From: Variovorax paradoxus EPS
GTDB lineage: Bacteria > Pseudomonadota > Gammaproteobacteria > Burkholderiales > Burkholderiaceae_C
Direction: 5' to 3'
Assembly (NCBI RefSeq): GCF_000184745.1
Contig: NC_014931.1
Span: forward strand, 3,224,001 to 3,288,000
Length of the DNA: 64,000 nt
Position 1 is the first letter of the stretch, and the number at the start of each line of letters is the position of its first letter. The notes beneath the pieces were generated by a model. That model did not search any database and had not been told where the DNA came from. It worked only from the letters and a program-made list of their open reading frames with translations. Positions 50,784 through 60,902 of the stretch are shown here, piece after piece. The translations under genes and the position numbers were made by a program.

Positions 50784-52904
50784 TCACGCCGCCGGCGCAG
50801 CCCCGCCGTCGACATCGCGATCGCCGGCCTGCATCGTCACCTTGTTCTGGATGACGGCCAGCAGCTCTTCCGGATCGAAGGGCTTGATGAAGTGCGCGTC
50901 GAAGCCCGCGGCCTTCGCGCGTTCCTTGTCGGCTTCCTGCCCCCAGCCCGTGGCCGCGAGAAGAAATGCCTGCTGCCCCCACGTCGTGCGGCGCACCGCC
51001 TGTGCCACTTCGTAGCCGGTGAGCTTGGGCATGCCGATGTCCAGGATGAGCACCGACGGCTGCACCGCATGCGCCACGGCCAGCGCCTGGGCGCCGTCGG
51101 TGGCGACGTGCACGCGGTGGCCTTCCATGCGCAGCAGCTCGGCCAGCAGCGTGACCGCGCTCACGTTGTCGTCGGCCACCACGATGCTGAGCGAAGCGGC
51201 GGCCGCGCCGGCGGGCAGCGCGCTACCGGCCGCGGGAACGTCCGCGGCGTTCCCCGTGGGCAGCCGCACCACGAAACGGCTGCCTTTTCCGAGGCCCTCG
51301 CTCTCGGCCACGATGGTTCCACCGTGCGCCGTGACGATCGCCCGCGCGAGTGCAAGGCCGATGCCCAGGCCGCCCTCGGGCCGGTGCAGCACCGTGTCTT
51401 CCTGCGAGAACATCTCGAAGATGCGTTCCAGCGAGCCGGGTTTCAGGCCCATGCCGTTGTCGCTCACCACGAACTCGCAGGCATCGCTGCCGGCGGCGGA
51501 CGCAGTGATGCCGATGAGCCCGCCCACCGGCGTGTACTTCGCGGCATTCGTCAGCAGGTTGGCGATGACCTGCGCAAGCCGCACCGGGTCGGCCTCCAGC
51601 GCGAGGTGCTCCTCGACCTGCACCGTCGTCTTGTGCTTGCGGCTGCGCAGCAGCGGCCCGGCGTTCTGCAGCGCGAGCTCGACCGCCGCGCGCGCCTGCA
51701 CGCGCTCCTTCTTCATGTTCAGGCGGCCGCTCTTGATGCGGCTGGTGTCCAGCAGGTCGTCCAGCAGCCGCGACATCTGGTGCACCTGCGAGCGGATCAG
51801 CTCGGCGGTGCGGTGGGTGGATGCATCGGGCGCACGCTTGAGCAACTGCGCAGCCAGGCCGATGGGCGCGAGCGGGTTGCGCAACTCGTGCGCCAGCACC
51901 GCGAGAAATTCGTCCTTGCGGTGGTCGGCCTCCTGCAGTTCGAGCGCCTGCACGCGAAGCTCGTGTTCCATGCGTTTTCGCTCGGACGATTCCTGCAGCA
52001 CGCCCAGGATGCCCACCACGCGCCCCGCGTCGTCGGTCTGCGGGGTGCCCCACACCGCCAGCCAGCGCTGCGGCGCCGTGCCGGCCAGCCGGTATTCCTC
52101 ACGATAGGTTTCGCCGCTCTGCAGGCTCGCCTCGACGGCGCGCACGGTGCGTTCGCGGTCGTCCTCGTGGATCAGCAGGGCCAGCTCGCGCCAGGTGATC
52201 GGCGCCGCCGGAATGCCGAAGAGCGCAGCCGCGCGCGGCGAGAGCGTCACCAGGTCGGTGGCCGAGCTCCAACTCCAGTCGCCCATCTGCGCGGCGGCCA
52301 GCGCGATGCCCAGGCGCTCGTTGGTGAGCTGCAGCGCGTGTTGCGTGCGGGTGCGCAGCAGGCTCTCCCAGCAGCGGCTGCCCACCATCTGCACCAGTTC
52401 GATGTCGCTCTCGTGCCATTGCCGGGGCGTTCGCTGGTGCACCGCCATGGCCGCGACGAAGCGGCCGTCCTTGTGCAGCGGAATGCAGATGACGGCCTGG
52501 ATCGCGGTGAGCCGGTAGGCGTCCAGGTCCATGCCGGCGGCGCGCGGGTCGGTGTCGATGTCGTGCACCACGTAGGGCTCGTTGGCACGCATGAGGCGAA
52601 GGCAATCGGCGCCGAACTGCGAGAAGCTGTAGCGGCCCACGATGGAATCCACGCCCTGGCTGTAGTCGCCGGTGAGGGTGAAGTGGTCCTCGTCGGTATC
52701 GACCTCGGCGTAGGCGCAGCGGTTCACGCCCATGTGCGTTCCGAGCAGGCGCGCGGTGAGCTGCATCACCTCGGCCGGGTCGCTCAGCGACTGCGTCGCC
52801 TTAGCAAGGCTGTCCAGAAATTCGATCTGTAGGTCGGGACCCGGGCGTGCCGCCGCGGCGCCCCTTTCGGCAGACTGACGGGGCGGGACTGCATCAAGGG
52901 TCAC
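50784..52904 (-). CDS. Hybrid histidine kinase GAF-PAS-HisKA-HATPase-receiver
   Basis: A 706-residue soluble kinase starting at GTG 52904 with GAGG just upstream. The N-terminal GAF domain (about 28-190) has the family's R-C-A-Y-A-E-V-D and I-P-L-H-K-D-G segments, and a PAS-like domain follows (about 195-310). H339 in A-H-E-L-R-N-P-L is the phosphorylation site, N-A-A-K-Y-T-P and D-N-G-M-G-L mark the ATPase, and a C-terminal receiver has D in L-I-L-D-I-G-M-P. Without an output domain it must signal through another regulator. It diverges from an SGNH hydrolase gene. Confidence 0.92.
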   Translation of the reverse strand: MTLDAVPPRQSAERGAAAARPGPDLQIEFLDSLAKATQSLSDPAEVMQLTARLLGTHMGVNRCAYAEVDTDEDHFTLTGDYSQGVDSIVGRYSFSQFGADCLRLMRANEPYVVHDIDTDPRAAGMDLDAYRLTAIQAVICIPLHKDGRFVAAMAVHQRTPRQWHESDIELVQMVGSRCWESLLRTRTQHALQLTNERLGIALAAAQMGDWSWSSATDLVTLSPRAAALFGIPAAPITWRELALLIHEDDRERTVRAVEASLQSGETYREEYRLAGTAPQRWLAVWGTPQTDDAGRVVGILGVLQESSERKRMEHELRVQALELQEADHRKDEFLAVLAHELRNPLAPIGLAAQLLKRAPDASTHRTAELIRSQVHQMSRLLDDLLDTSRIKSGRLNMKKERVQARAAVELALQNAGPLLRSRKHKTTVQVEEHLALEADPVRLAQVIANLLTNAAKYTPVGGLIGITASAAGSDACEFVVSDNGMGLKPGSLERIFEMFSQEDTVLHRPEGGLGIGLALARAIVTAHGGTIVAESEGLGKGSRFVVRLPTGNAADVPAAGSALPAGAAAASLSIVVADDNVSAVTLLAELLRMEGHRVHVATDGAQALAVAHAVQPSVLILDIGMPKLTGYEVAQAVRRTTWGQQAFLLAATGWGQEADKERAKAAGFDAHFIKPFDPEELLAVIQNKVTMQAGDRDVDGGAAPAA

Positions 52905-53158
52905 GGCATGGCCTCGAAAGCTCGGAAAAGAAGAGAAAACTCAAGCGGGGCGGGGCGTTCCCACTGTTGAGTCGGGACTGTCGCCGCCGTCGACATCGCG
53001 ACCCTGTCAGCGAACTTCGCTCGCCGGGGGCGGCGGAGTTCCCGCGCCCGCGTGCGCCATCTGCCCATGCCGCCACCTGTGCGCATGGGCCGGTGACTGA
53101 CACCGCATCCCATGACTTGCCGACCCTGCCAGCGGTCATCGGTGCCAGGGTTGGGGCG

Positions 53159-53947
53159 ATGTCGAACCCACTCGACCTGCCACTCGACCCGCATATGCCG
53201 CGGCTCGCGCAGCGCCCCCGTTCCGCCACGGCACTGGCCCTCGGAGCGGCCGCGCTGACGCTGTGCGCGGCCACCGCGTCCAGCACGCTCGTTCAATGGG
53301 CGCGCGTGCGCAACGCGTTGCGCGCGGGGCCCGGGAAGCAGGCCGAGGCGCACGATGCGCCGGAGCCCGCATCGACGCCCTCGATGCGCCTCCTGCTGGT
53401 GGGCGACAGCGCTGCGCTCGGCGTGGGGGCCGACGGCCCGCGGCATTCGCTCGCCGGCCTCATCGCGGCCGACTTTCCCGATGCAGAGGTGCGCAACCTC
53501 GCCCGCAGCGGCGCGATGCTCACTGACGTGCATGCGCAATTGCAGGCGGCCGGCACCGGCTTCGACGTGGCCGTGATCGTTGCAGGCGGCAACGACATCC
53601 TGCGCCGCCGCCGCATGGCGCAGATCGCGCGCGACGCCGATGCCGTCATGGCCGACCTCGCACCGCGTGCGCGGACGGTCGTGTGGCTGGGCGTCGCGAA
53701 CATGGGCCTGGCGCCGCTGTTCGTGCCGCCCTGGTCATGGTGGGTCAGCGCGCGGGTGCGCCGGGCGCGCCCGCTGTTCGCCGCCGCCGCGCTGCGCCAT
53801 GGCGTCTGCTACCTGGACTTCTTCCGGGAAGCGCGCGACGACGTGTTCTCGCGCGACCCGCTGCGCTATTTCGCCGCCGACGGCATCCATCCGAGCAGCA
53901 GCACCTACCGCCACTGCTACGAGGTGCTGCGCGGCAAGCTCGATTGA
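53159..53947 (+). CDS. SGNH/GDSL hydrolase
   Basis: A 262-residue esterase-type hydrolase. An N-terminal hydrophobic helix (about 22-45) could be a membrane anchor or uncleaved signal. The catalytic serine S84 lies in G-D-S-A, the G-G-N-D block supplies the oxyanion asparagine, and D241/H244 form the D-x-x-H motif (D-G-I-H-P-S). It may deacylate lipids or polysaccharides in the envelope. The frame is open upstream to 52847, but the ATG at 53159 is the first that places the helix at the N-terminus. It is convergent with the ABC exporter gene. Confidence 0.82.
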   Translation: MSNPLDLPLDPHMPRLAQRPRSATALALGAAALTLCAATASSTLVQWARVRNALRAGPGKQAEAHDAPEPASTPSMRLLLVGDSAALGVGADGPRHSLAGLIAADFPDAEVRNLARSGAMLTDVHAQLQAAGTGFDVAVIVAGGNDILRRRRMAQIARDADAVMADLAPRARTVVWLGVANMGLAPLFVPPWSWWVSARVRRARPLFAAAALRHGVCYLDFFREARDDVFSRDPLRYFAADGIHPSSSTYRHCYEVLRGKLD

Positions 53948-53957
53948 AGCGAAGGAT

Positions 53958-55733
53958 TCACGGCGTCTCCTGTCCCTGCGCCTGCATGCGCCACAAGCTC
54001 GCATACACGCCGTCGCGCGCAATGAGCACGCCCGGCGGCCCGTCCTCGACGATGCGCCCGTCCACCAGCACGATGATCCGGTCGAATGCCGCGACCGTCG
54101 AAAGCCGGTGCGCCACCGCCACCACGGTGCGCCCGAGCATCAGGCGCGCGAGCGCGGCCTGGATTTCCGCCTCCGAGCGGCTGTCCAGCGCCGAGGTGGC
54201 CTCGTCCAGCAGCAGCACCGGCGCGTTCTTGAGCATTGCGCGCGCAATGCTGATGCGCTGGCGCTGCCCGCCCGAGAGCCGCGCGCCGCGCTCGCCGACC
54301 ACGGTGTCGTAGCCCTGCGGCAGCGCCATGATGAAGTCGTGGCACAGCGCCTCGCGCGCCGCCGCATGCACCTGTGCATCGCTAGCGCCGGGGTTGCCGT
54401 AGCGCAGGTTCTCCAATATCGAGCGGTGCAGCAGCGTGATGTCCTGCGGCACCACGCCGATGGCATCGCGCAGGCTGTCCTGCCGCACGCTCGATACATC
54501 GACGCCATCCACGGTGACCGTGCCTCGCGTCGGGTCCATCACCCGGCCGACGAGCCGCACGAAGGTCGACTTGCCCGCGCCCGAAGGGCCGACCACGCCC
54601 AGCCGCTGCCCGGCCGGGATGAAGAGGTCCAGGTGCTCGAACACCGGCCGGCCGTCGTCGTAGGCGAAGTGCACGTCGTGAAAGGCGATGGCGCCGGGGC
54701 CCGGCACGAAGGGCGCCGCATCCGGCCGGTCGGCCACCTCGTGCGGCACCGCCACCACCTTCAGCATCTCGGCGATCACGCCGAAGTGCTGCGACGCATC
54801 GACCAGCGACAGCGCCAGCTCGCGCGAGCCGTGCAGGATGCGGAAGGTGAGGGCGCTGATGAGCACCACGTCGCCCGCCTCGTTGAGCCCCGCGCGCCAG
54901 GCTTCCACCGCCCAGATCAGCATGGCGCCCGCCATGAGCCAGAGGCACAGGTCGTGGAAGGCGCGCGCCTTCTCCAGGTAGAGCCAGCTGCGCCGCTGCG
55001 CGCGGGCCTCCAGCCCGAAGGCTTCGCGCAGCCGCCGGTGCTCGCGCTCGCGCGCGGAAAAAGCCATCACCGTGAAGATGTTGGCCACCACGTCCACCAG
55101 CTCGCCGCCTACCTGCGAGGCGCGTTCGGCAAAGGCCTGCTGCAGCGGCCGCGCGCGGCGCCCGAACGCGAACATGAAGGCCGCCACCAACCCCACGAAG
55201 CCGATGAGCGTGAGCGCCATGCGCACGTCGATCGTGCAGAGCACCACCACCGCGCCTACAAAATCGACGCAAGGCGGCAGGATCTTCCAGATCAGCGTGC
55301 CGAAGATCGCGCCCGTCGCACCGGCGGTGGCGGTCACGCGGTTGCCGAGCGAGCCGGCGAGGTGGCGCGAGAAGTAGTCCAGCGAATGGCCCGAGAGGTG
55401 CCTGAAGAGATCGAGCCGCACGTCCACGCCGCTGTTCACCACGGTGATGCAGCCCAGCCATCCGCTCAGGCGCCACAGGGCGCTTTCGGCGGCGATGAGC
55501 ACGATGAAGAGCGCGAGCCAGTTCCAGATGGCACGCGAACTTCGGTCGTTGTCGGCCATCGTGTCCACGATGAGCTTCATGCCGTACTGCACGCCCACCG
55601 AGCAGGCAGCGGCCGCCACGATGAGCGCAAGCAACCCGCCGAACGCCACGGGGCGCCGGCGCACGTAGTGCCAGAGAAAGGGAGTCGGCCGGTCGGGCAG
55701 CGGGTCGGCGCCCGCTGCCGGTTTGGCGCTCAG
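53958..55733 (-). CDS. ABC exporter, fused membrane and ATPase domains
   Basis: A half-size exporter of about 591 residues: six transmembrane helices (about 25-330) then an ATPase with Walker A G-P-S-G-A-G-K-S near 384, signature L-S-G-G-Q-R-Q near 488 and Walker B L-L-L-D-E-A-T near 510. It would work as a dimer moving lipid-linked sugars or another substrate. The start is uncertain: the frame opens with CTG at 55733, which overlaps the TGA of the upstream gene; the first ordinary initiator, GTG at 55664, would remove the conserved-looking entry segment. Coupling to the sugar-fusion gene points to glycan export. Confidence 0.85.
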   Translation of the reverse strand: MSAKPAAGADPLPDRPTPFLWHYVRRRPVAFGGLLALIVAAAACSVGVQYGMKLIVDTMADNDRSSRAIWNWLALFIVLIAAESALWRLSGWLGCITVVNSGVDVRLDLFRHLSGHSLDYFSRHLAGSLGNRVTATAGATGAIFGTLIWKILPPCVDFVGAVVVLCTIDVRMALTLIGFVGLVAAFMFAFGRRARPLQQAFAERASQVGGELVDVVANIFTVMAFSAREREHRRLREAFGLEARAQRRSWLYLEKARAFHDLCLWLMAGAMLIWAVEAWRAGLNEAGDVVLISALTFRILHGSRELALSLVDASQHFGVIAEMLKVVAVPHEVADRPDAAPFVPGPGAIAFHDVHFAYDDGRPVFEHLDLFIPAGQRLGVVGPSGAGKSTFVRLVGRVMDPTRGTVTVDGVDVSSVRQDSLRDAIGVVPQDITLLHRSILENLRYGNPGASDAQVHAAAREALCHDFIMALPQGYDTVVGERGARLSGGQRQRISIARAMLKNAPVLLLDEATSALDSRSEAEIQAALARLMLGRTVVAVAHRLSTVAAFDRIIVLVDGRIVEDGPPGVLIARDGVYASLWRMQAQGQETP

Positions 55734-58700
55734 GCGGCCACCGCCACGTCGGGCGGTACGGCGTTCGCTTCGGCGTTGCGCTGCAGCGCCGCTTCGGCGG
55801 CCTTGCGGCCGGCAACGAAGGCGTGGTCGGAGTTGTAGTAGGCCCATTCGCTGTAGCGCCCGGCCAAGAGGATGCCGGCTGCCGCGAGCCAGTTGCGGAT
55901 GGTCTCCACATGCGCCGCGCGCGCATGGTCGTACACCACGTAGGCGCAGGGCATGTCGACCTGGTTGGCGCAGACGATCGCATCGTCGGCGCGCAGCAGC
56001 CCCACGCGCACCGCGTCGTCGATGCAGCGCCGCACGAGCGCGTCGTCCTCGGCCGGCAGCGGCTTGGCGGGCGAGTAGGTGATCTCGCAGGTCAGGCCGA
56101 AGCCGCCCGGCGCATTGCAGTGCGGGCTCGCGTTGCCCTGCACGAAGATGCGGTGGAACACCGTGTCTTCGGGGTAGTAGATCCAGTGCTTGTCGGTGAT
56201 GTCTTCGCGGCCCACGCCCAGATTCACGCAGCGCACCGACACATGGCGCAGCTGGCGCGCCGCCTCGCGCACGAAAGCCGGCGCCTCCGCGCCGATGGCC
56301 TCCACCAGCCGAGGCAGCGGCATGGTGCTGATGAGCGTCTGGAAGCCGACCGTGCGCCCGTCCTCGAAGGTGACGGTCTTGCGCGAGGGCGACACCGCGG
56401 CGACTCGCGTGCCCAGCGAGAGCGGGCCTTCGAGCAGCGGCAAGAAGCCGTTCATCAGCGCCTGGAACCCGCCGCGCAGCGGATAGCCGAAGCGCGCGTT
56501 GGGGCCGATGGGCTTGCGCACCGGCTGCAGCGCGCCGTCGATCATTTCCTCCAGGTCGGGCAGCGGCACGCGGCCGCCGAGCCAGGAGGTTTCCATCTCG
56601 CTCAGTGGCACCGCCCAGAGCTTGCGGTTGTACGGAATGGCGAAGTGCCTGGCGACGCCGTCGCCCCAGACCTGGTAGATGAACTCCTCGAAATTGCGTG
56701 GGGCTGCCGGCGGCGCGAGCGCGGGCGCGGGAGTCGGTGCGGGTACGGACGCAGCAGCAGGCGCCGGCGCGGCGGCGCGCGACGGCCCGGTCGGCGACAC
56801 GCGCAGCGCCGGCTTGCCCAGGCTGCCGAAGCGCGCCTCGATGGCGCCGACCAGGCACTCCTTGAGCACATCGGGCGGCAGGCCGTGCAGCGCCGACTGG
56901 AACGGATAGCGCGTGTACACCGACTTGCTGTAGATCCACGCCTCGCGGTCCTGCCAGTGCAGGTTGTCGCCCAGCAGCCGCTCGTACAGCGCCAGCACCC
57001 ACGGGTCGGTGGAGAACATGATGTGGCCCGCATGGTCGAAGGTGAAGCCGCGGTCCTCCACCGAGCGGCACCAGCCGCCCACGGTGTCGTGCTGCTCCAC
57101 CAGCAGCGCCTCGCGCCCCGCATGCAGCGCCGCCGCGAGGCCCGTGGGCCCCGCGCCGAGGATCACGATCGGGTGGCTCGACGCGCTCGCGCCGCCGGAC
57201 TCGTTCATCGCCGGGCGGCCCGCCATGCCCTGCGTCTGCGAAAGTGCGCGTGCCTGCGATGCGCGGCGCGGGCCTTTCTTCTCGGCGGTGCGCGCCATCA
57301 ACGCCGCCATCTGCTGCGCGGTACGGTCCCACGAGGTCGATTGCAGGATGGCCTCGCGCGCGGCAGCTTGGCGGGCGCGGCCTTCCTCATCGAGTGCGAG
57401 CATGTTCTCGCAGGCCCGCACGAAGGCATCGGCATCGCCGGCGATGCCGACCACGCCCGCATACGGACCGACCACGTCCCGGATCGGCGTGCTCACGATC
57501 GGCTTGCCCGCGGCCATGTATTCGAGCGTCTTCGTCGGGCTGATGAAGCGCGTGGCTTCGTTCAGCGCAAAGGGCATGAGGCACACGTCCCAGCCCGCGA
57601 TGAGCTCCGGCAGTTCCTGGTAGCCGCGCTGGCCCAGCCAGTGGATGTTGGGTCGCCGCGGCAGCTCGGCCGCGTCGATCTTCACCACCGGGCCCACGGC
57701 CACCACCTGCCAGTCGGGATGCGCATCGGCCAGCGCGGCGAAGAGCGACAGGTCGATGCGCTCGTCGATCACGCCGCAGTAGCCGAGCCGCGGATGCGGA
57801 ATGGCCGCTTGTGCCGGATGGTCGCCGTTCGCCGGCTGGGCGAAGTGCGCCGCATCCACGCTGCTCGGAAAGCAGTGCGTCTCGGGATGGCGCTCGCGCT
57901 TGGATTCGTACAGGCTCTGCCCGCCGGTGAACACGAGGTCGGCCATGTGGAACAGCGCGCTTTCGCGCTGCAGCAATTGGCGCGGCGCATGCCGGAAGGC
58001 AGAGAGTTCGTCCATGCAGTCGTACACCACGCCGACGGGATCGAGGCCCGCGGCCAGCGGCATCGCCATCGGCGTGTAGAACCAGAGCCAGTAGTCGCGG
58101 ATGCCGGCCTCCTGCAGGTAGTCGGCGAGCAGCATCTGCAACTGCGGGATGTGGTCGTCGTGAAAGCCGGCGGCACTGCCGGCCAGGTGCGGGCGAAGCA
58201 CCGTCACGCCGTCGCAAGGCGAGAGTTTCTCGAGCGCCGCATGCGCCGCGCCCGGCACCGGTTCCTCGACGAACACCACCTGGAAATCTTGTGCGAGGCG
58301 CGAGAGCAGCTGTTGCGGGCGCTGGTAGACGAAGTCCCAGCGCAGGTGGGAAAAGACGATCAGTGTGGGAGTCATGGGGCTTCCTGGAGAGTGGGTCGGT
58401 GAAAAGGTGGAGGGGAATCGGGTGTCGGGTGCGGCCATGGCCGCAGAGGCCTGCCCATGTGCGTGTGCGTGCGGTGCGTCGAGGAGCGTTTGCCAGTGCC
58501 GCAGCCTCCGCAGCGAGGGTTGGTGGATCTGCCGTGCGCCGGTGCGCCGGTCGACGTCCCAGAGGCCGCTGCGGTGCCAGCAGTGCGCGTCTTCCCAGTC
58601 GGGCCGGTCGATCAGCGGATACAGGCAGATGCCCTCCAGCGGCACGCCCGCGGCCCGGCAGCGCAGCGCGGCACCAGCCACTTCGTCGAGCCACTGCGCG

Positions 58701-59644
58701 CGGCCGTCGCCCACGTGGCCGGTCTCCGCAATGAAGAGCGGCCGCCGGTAGCGTTGCCAGGCCTCGGCCATCATCTGGGCGAAGTCGCGCCGCCGCGGGT
58801 CGCGCAAATGCCAGTAGAGGCGCTCGTCGGTCGGGTGCTGCCACTGGTTGCCGTGGTAGTAGTTGAGGCCCAGCACATCGAGGTAGCGGGGGGCGCCGCC
58901 GAGCGAGGGCTCCAGCCTGCCGCACAGCATGTCCCACGCCTGGTATTGCTGGTCGACGAGCGCGCGGGCCTCGGCGGTCCAGTCGGGTCGGTCGGCCGCG
59001 GGCACCACGTGGATCAGCGGGTCGGTGTGCACGATGCGCGCGTCGGGCCAGGTGGCCCACAGCGCATCGGTGCCGCGCAGCGCGGCGCGCACGAGGTTGC
59101 ACTTGAGTTCGTAGCCGCGCGCAGATGCCTCGGCGCCAGCGTGCCGGAACGGATGAATCAAGGAGGTGCTGGTCGCGGCCCAACTCAGGAACGAGATTTC
59201 GTTCACTGGCTGGAAGAAGAACGGCCCGTCGCCAAGGTCCGCCGCATCGCGCAGCGCGTGCGCCACGTCGCCGCAGAAATCGGCGAATCGCTGCGGAAAG
59301 TCGGCGGCGAAAAGGTCCACCCCGTCGGGCACGCCGTAGTGATGAAGCGTCCAGATCACCTGCAGCCCGTGGCTCGCGGCGAGCCGTGCGGTGTGCACGA
59401 GTTCGCCGCGCGCGGCCGGCGGGCTCTTGCTTGCGAACGCGCGCCAGCCGATGCTCTCGCGGATGGTGCGGATGCCCAGGCCCGCGAGCAGCGCATAGTC
59501 TTCCTCGCGCCGCTGCGCATGGCCGTTGGCGGCATTCATCGCCACCTGTTCGCCGCGGCTGTTGAGGTGGTCGGCGCCTTCGTAGCCACCCATCCAGAAA
59601 GACCGGAACAGCGGCGCGGCGGCGGAGTCGGGAGCAGGGGTCAA
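55730..59644 (-). CDS. Three-domain fusion: glycosidase, glycosyltransferase, FAD mutase-like
   Basis: One uninterrupted 1304-codon frame. Residues about 1-395 are a clan GH-A glycosidase with acid/base E149 (V-N-E) and nucleophile E307 (I-A-E-T-G). Residues about 425-790 form a glycosyltransferase of the GT-B fold with the G-L-Y-type donor segment near T-R-F-I-S-P-T-K-T-L-E-Y-M-A. Residues about 830-1304 are an FAD protein beginning I-L-G-A-G-P-T-G, resembling UDP-galactopyranose mutase or protoporphyrinogen-oxidase-like enzymes. The start is TTG at 59644; internal ATGs near 58374 and 57208 could act as restarts. The role is probably in an exported galactose-containing glycan. Confidence 0.75.
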   Translation of the reverse strand: MTPAPDSAAAPLFRSFWMGGYEGADHLNSRGEQVAMNAANGHAQRREEDYALLAGLGIRTIRESIGWRAFASKSPPAARGELVHTARLAASHGLQVIWTLHHYGVPDGVDLFAADFPQRFADFCGDVAHALRDAADLGDGPFFFQPVNEISFLSWAATSTSLIHPFRHAGAEASARGYELKCNLVRAALRGTDALWATWPDARIVHTDPLIHVVPAADRPDWTAEARALVDQQYQAWDMLCGRLEPSLGGAPRYLDVLGLNYYHGNQWQHPTDERLYWHLRDPRRRDFAQMMAEAWQRYRRPLFIAETGHVGDGRAQWLDEVAGAALRCRAAGVPLEGICLYPLIDRPDWEDAHCWHRSGLWDVDRRTGARQIHQPSLRRLRHWQTLLDAPHAHAHGQASAAMAAPDTRFPSTFSPTHSPGSPMTPTLIVFSHLRWDFVYQRPQQLLSRLAQDFQVVFVEEPVPGAAHAALEKLSPCDGVTVLRPHLAGSAAGFHDDHIPQLQMLLADYLQEAGIRDYWLWFYTPMAMPLAAGLDPVGVVYDCMDELSAFRHAPRQLLQRESALFHMADLVFTGGQSLYESKRERHPETHCFPSSVDAAHFAQPANGDHPAQAAIPHPRLGYCGVIDERIDLSLFAALADAHPDWQVVAVGPVVKIDAAELPRRPNIHWLGQRGYQELPELIAGWDVCLMPFALNEATRFISPTKTLEYMAAGKPIVSTPIRDVVGPYAGVVGIAGDADAFVRACENMLALDEEGRARQAAAREAILQSTSWDRTAQQMAALMARTAEKKGPRRASQARALSQTQGMAGRPAMNESGGASASSHPIVILGAGPTGLAAALHAGREALLVEQHDTVGGWCRSVEDRGFTFDHAGHIMFSTDPWVLALYERLLGDNLHWQDREAWIYSKSVYTRYPFQSALHGLPPDVLKECLVGAIEARFGSLGKPALRVSPTGPSRAAAPAPAAASVPAPTPAPALAPPAAPRNFEEFIYQVWGDGVARHFAIPYNRKLWAVPLSEMETSWLGGRVPLPDLEEMIDGALQPVRKPIGPNARFGYPLRGGFQALMNGFLPLLEGPLSLGTRVAAVSPSRKTVTFEDGRTVGFQTLISTMPLPRLVEAIGAEAPAFVREAARQLRHVSVRCVNLGVGREDITDKHWIYYPEDTVFHRIFVQGNASPHCNAPGGFGLTCEITYSPAKPLPAEDDALVRRCIDDAVRVGLLRADDAIVCANQVDMPCAYVVYDHARAAHVETIRNWLAAAGILLAGRYSEWAYYNSDHAFVAGRKAAEAALQRNAEANAVPPDVAVAA

Positions 59645-59851
59645 GAGGCGCTTTCCATGAAGAGGTCAGAGCCTCAGGGCAAGGGCGATGCCTGAACCTC
59701 GCCCGTGAAGCGGAGGCTTTCGCTGGCGCTGTTGCGTGCGACTCTTGCGGCAATCCGTGCCGGTGCCGTGCGAAGCGTTCTGCAAAAGCTGCGGCAACCC
59801 GCACCGGGAACGTCGCTTGCCGTTCCTCGCGCATCCCTAACTGGAGATGCA

Positions 59852-60883
59852 ATGACGCTCAACATCCTCGTGACCGGCGGTGCCGGATTCATCGGCAGCC
59901 ACACCTGCGTGGCGCTCGTCGAAGCGGGGTTCACGCCCCTGGTGGTCGACAACCTCTGCAACGCCGATGCGGATGCGCTCGTGCGCGCGGCAGAGGTCAC
60001 GCGCAGCCGGCAGCCGCTCGTGTTCTGGCGCGGCGACGTGCGCGACGGCGCGCTGCTCGACAGGATCTTCGCCACGTACCCCGTGCATGCGGTGGTGCAC
60101 TTCGCGGGGCTCAAGTCGGTCGGCGAATCGGTGGCGCAACCCATCGGCTACTACGACTGCAACGTGCAGGGCTCGCTCAGCCTCGTGTCGGCCATGCAGC
60201 GGGCCGGCGTGCACCGGCTCATCTTCTCGTCGTCGGCCACCGTCTACGGGCAGCCCGAGCGCTCGCCCGTGTGCGAGACCGCCGCGCTGCAGCCTTGCAG
60301 CCCGTATGGCCAGTCGAAGCTGTTCGTCGAGCGTTTGCTGACAGACCTCGCGCATGCGGATGCGCGCTGGCGCATCGCCTCGCTGCGCTACTTCAATCCC
60401 GCGGGCGCGCATCCGAGCGGCCTGCTGGGCGAGCGCACCTCGGGCACGCCGAACAACCTTGTGCCGGTGCTGTGCAAGGTCGCATCGAGCGCGAGCGAAA
60501 AGCTCACGGTGCACGGCGGCGACTACCCGACGCCCGACGGCACCTGCGTGCGCGACTACGTGCATGTGATGGACGTGGCCGAAGGGCACATCGCCGCGCT
60601 GCGCCACCTCGAAGCCGGCGCGGGCGCATCGACCTTCAACCTCGGCGTGGGACGGGGCACCTCGGTGCTCGAACTCGTCCGTGCCTTCGCAAGCGCCTGC
60701 GGCATGGAGGTGCGCCATGCGATCGGGCCGCGGCGCGCCGGCGATGCGGCCGCCTACTGGGCTGACGTGGAGCGGATGCGAACGGCCACCGGCTGGATCG
60801 CGCGGCGCACGATTGCCGACATCTGCGGCGATGCCTGGCGCTGGCAGCAAAGCCAGCAGCCCGCGCTGGCCGCCGCGGCCTGA
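59852..60883 (+). CDS. galE: UDP-glucose 4-epimerase-like enzyme
   Basis: A 343-residue extended SDR with T-G-G-A-G-F-I-G (8-15), S-S-A-T-V-Y-G (127-133) and catalytic Y152/K156 (Y-x3-K), plus R-Y-F-N-P-A-G-A-H, the GalE signature. It interconverts UDP-glucose and UDP-galactose (or their N-acetyl forms). TGGAG precedes the ATG. It diverges from the three-domain sugar fusion, where a mutase-like domain could use UDP-galactose, so the two probably serve the same polysaccharide pathway. Confidence 0.9.
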   Translation: MTLNILVTGGAGFIGSHTCVALVEAGFTPLVVDNLCNADADALVRAAEVTRSRQPLVFWRGDVRDGALLDRIFATYPVHAVVHFAGLKSVGESVAQPIGYYDCNVQGSLSLVSAMQRAGVHRLIFSSSATVYGQPERSPVCETAALQPCSPYGQSKLFVERLLTDLAHADARWRIASLRYFNPAGAHPSGLLGERTSGTPNNLVPVLCKVASSASEKLTVHGGDYPTPDGTCVRDYVHVMDVAEGHIAALRHLEAGAGASTFNLGVGRGTSVLELVRAFASACGMEVRHAIGPRRAGDAAAYWADVERMRTATGWIARRTIADICGDAWRWQQSQQPALAAAA

Positions 60884-60902
60884 CACCGCTGCATGCCGCG
60901 CG

